NCBI GenBank assembly: GCA_023427825.1
Contig: JAEZAI010000304.1
Coordinates: forward strand, 1 to 5,433
Length of the DNA: 5,433 nucleotides
Direction: 5' to 3'
Source: Actinomycetes bacterium
Lineage (GTDB): Bacteria > Actinomycetota > Acidimicrobiia > Acidimicrobiales > Microtrichaceae
The notes below the pieces were generated by a model, which saw only the letters and a program-made list of their open reading frames with translations, was not told where the DNA came from and did no database searches. Shown piece after piece: positions 5,346-5,433 of the stretch (position 1 is its first letter; every line of letters starts with the position of its first letter). Both the position numbers and the translations under genes were made by a program.

Positions 5346-5433
5346 ATGAGCGATCTCCCCGCAGCAGGCACCTACGACATCGACGCGAGCCACACCCACG
5401 TGGGCTTCGCCGTGAAGCACTTCGGTCTCTCGA
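5346..5433 (+). CDS. YceI-family protein, N-terminus (partial)
   Basis: Twenty-nine codons are visible before the right edge. The peptide has G8-T-Y-D-I-D-A-S-H16 then V19-G-F-A-V-K-H-F-G-L-S29, the N-terminal beta strands of the YceI lipocalin-like barrel ('Y-x-I-D-x-x-H-S/T-x-V-x-F-x-V-x-H'). YceI proteins bind isoprenoid or other lipid-like molecules in a closed barrel. The E. coli protein is periplasmic, but here no signal peptide precedes the barrel, so this copy is probably cytoplasmic, as I recall for many actinobacterial members. It is divergent from marR, has a strong promoter and Shine-Dalgarno, and probably responds to that regulator. The C-terminal part is not seen. Confidence 0.85.
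   Translation, partial: MSDLPAAGTYDIDASHTHVGFAVKHFGLS

Overview
The window reads as a piece of the chromosome of a high-GC actinobacterium. The GC content is high throughout. One gene belongs to a mycothiol-associated (maleylpyruvate isomerase-like) family that is largely actinobacterial, and at least two genes show an actinobacterial leaderless start, with a TANNNT -10 element 6-7 bases before the ATG. I cannot fix the genus. A deep-branching class such as Acidimicrobiia is possible, but that is a guess. No RNA gene, mobile element, CRISPR array or phage signal was seen, and coding density is very high.

Layout, left to right. (1) Positions 1-88, minus strand: the first 29 codons of a gene running off the left edge, probably an AMP-forming acyl-CoA synthetase. 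(2) Positions 89-249: a divergent control region with two short perfect inverted repeats. (3) Positions 250-1110, plus: a TylF/MycF-type, SAM- and metal-dependent O-methyltransferase. (4) Positions 1124-1987, minus: an AraC-family regulator with a DUF6597-like N-terminus. (5) Positions 2025-2606, plus: a DinB/mycothiol-type metal-binding protein (TIGR03086-like), divergent from the AraC gene across only 37 bases. (6) Positions 2610-4649, minus: acetoacetyl-CoA synthetase (aacS). (7) Positions 4725-5201, minus: a MarR-family regulator. (8) Positions 5346-5433, plus: the start of a YceI-family protein running off the right edge.

The genes form three divergent pairs (acyl-CoA synthetase/methyltransferase, AraC/DinB-like, MarR/YceI) separated by two very tight convergent junctions (13 and 3 bases between stop codons). 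At both convergent junctions the two opposing TGA stops lie inside a perfect inverted repeat.

Functionally, aacS activates acetoacetate to acetoacetyl-CoA, feeding thiolysis, polyhydroxyalkanoate or isoprenoid routes. The truncated left-hand gene would also be an acyl-CoA-forming enzyme, but nothing shows that the two work together. The most informative stretch is the MarR/YceI control region at about 5208-5273. It holds a near-consensus promoter (TTGACA, 17 bases, TAAGTT) toward yceI, a leaderless -10 toward marR, and two imperfect copies of a roughly 28-base dyad repeated at a 30-base interval across them. That is a strong candidate MarR operator. I found no convincing wholly new system; the novelty here is mainly regulatory architecture and one orphan methyltransferase.
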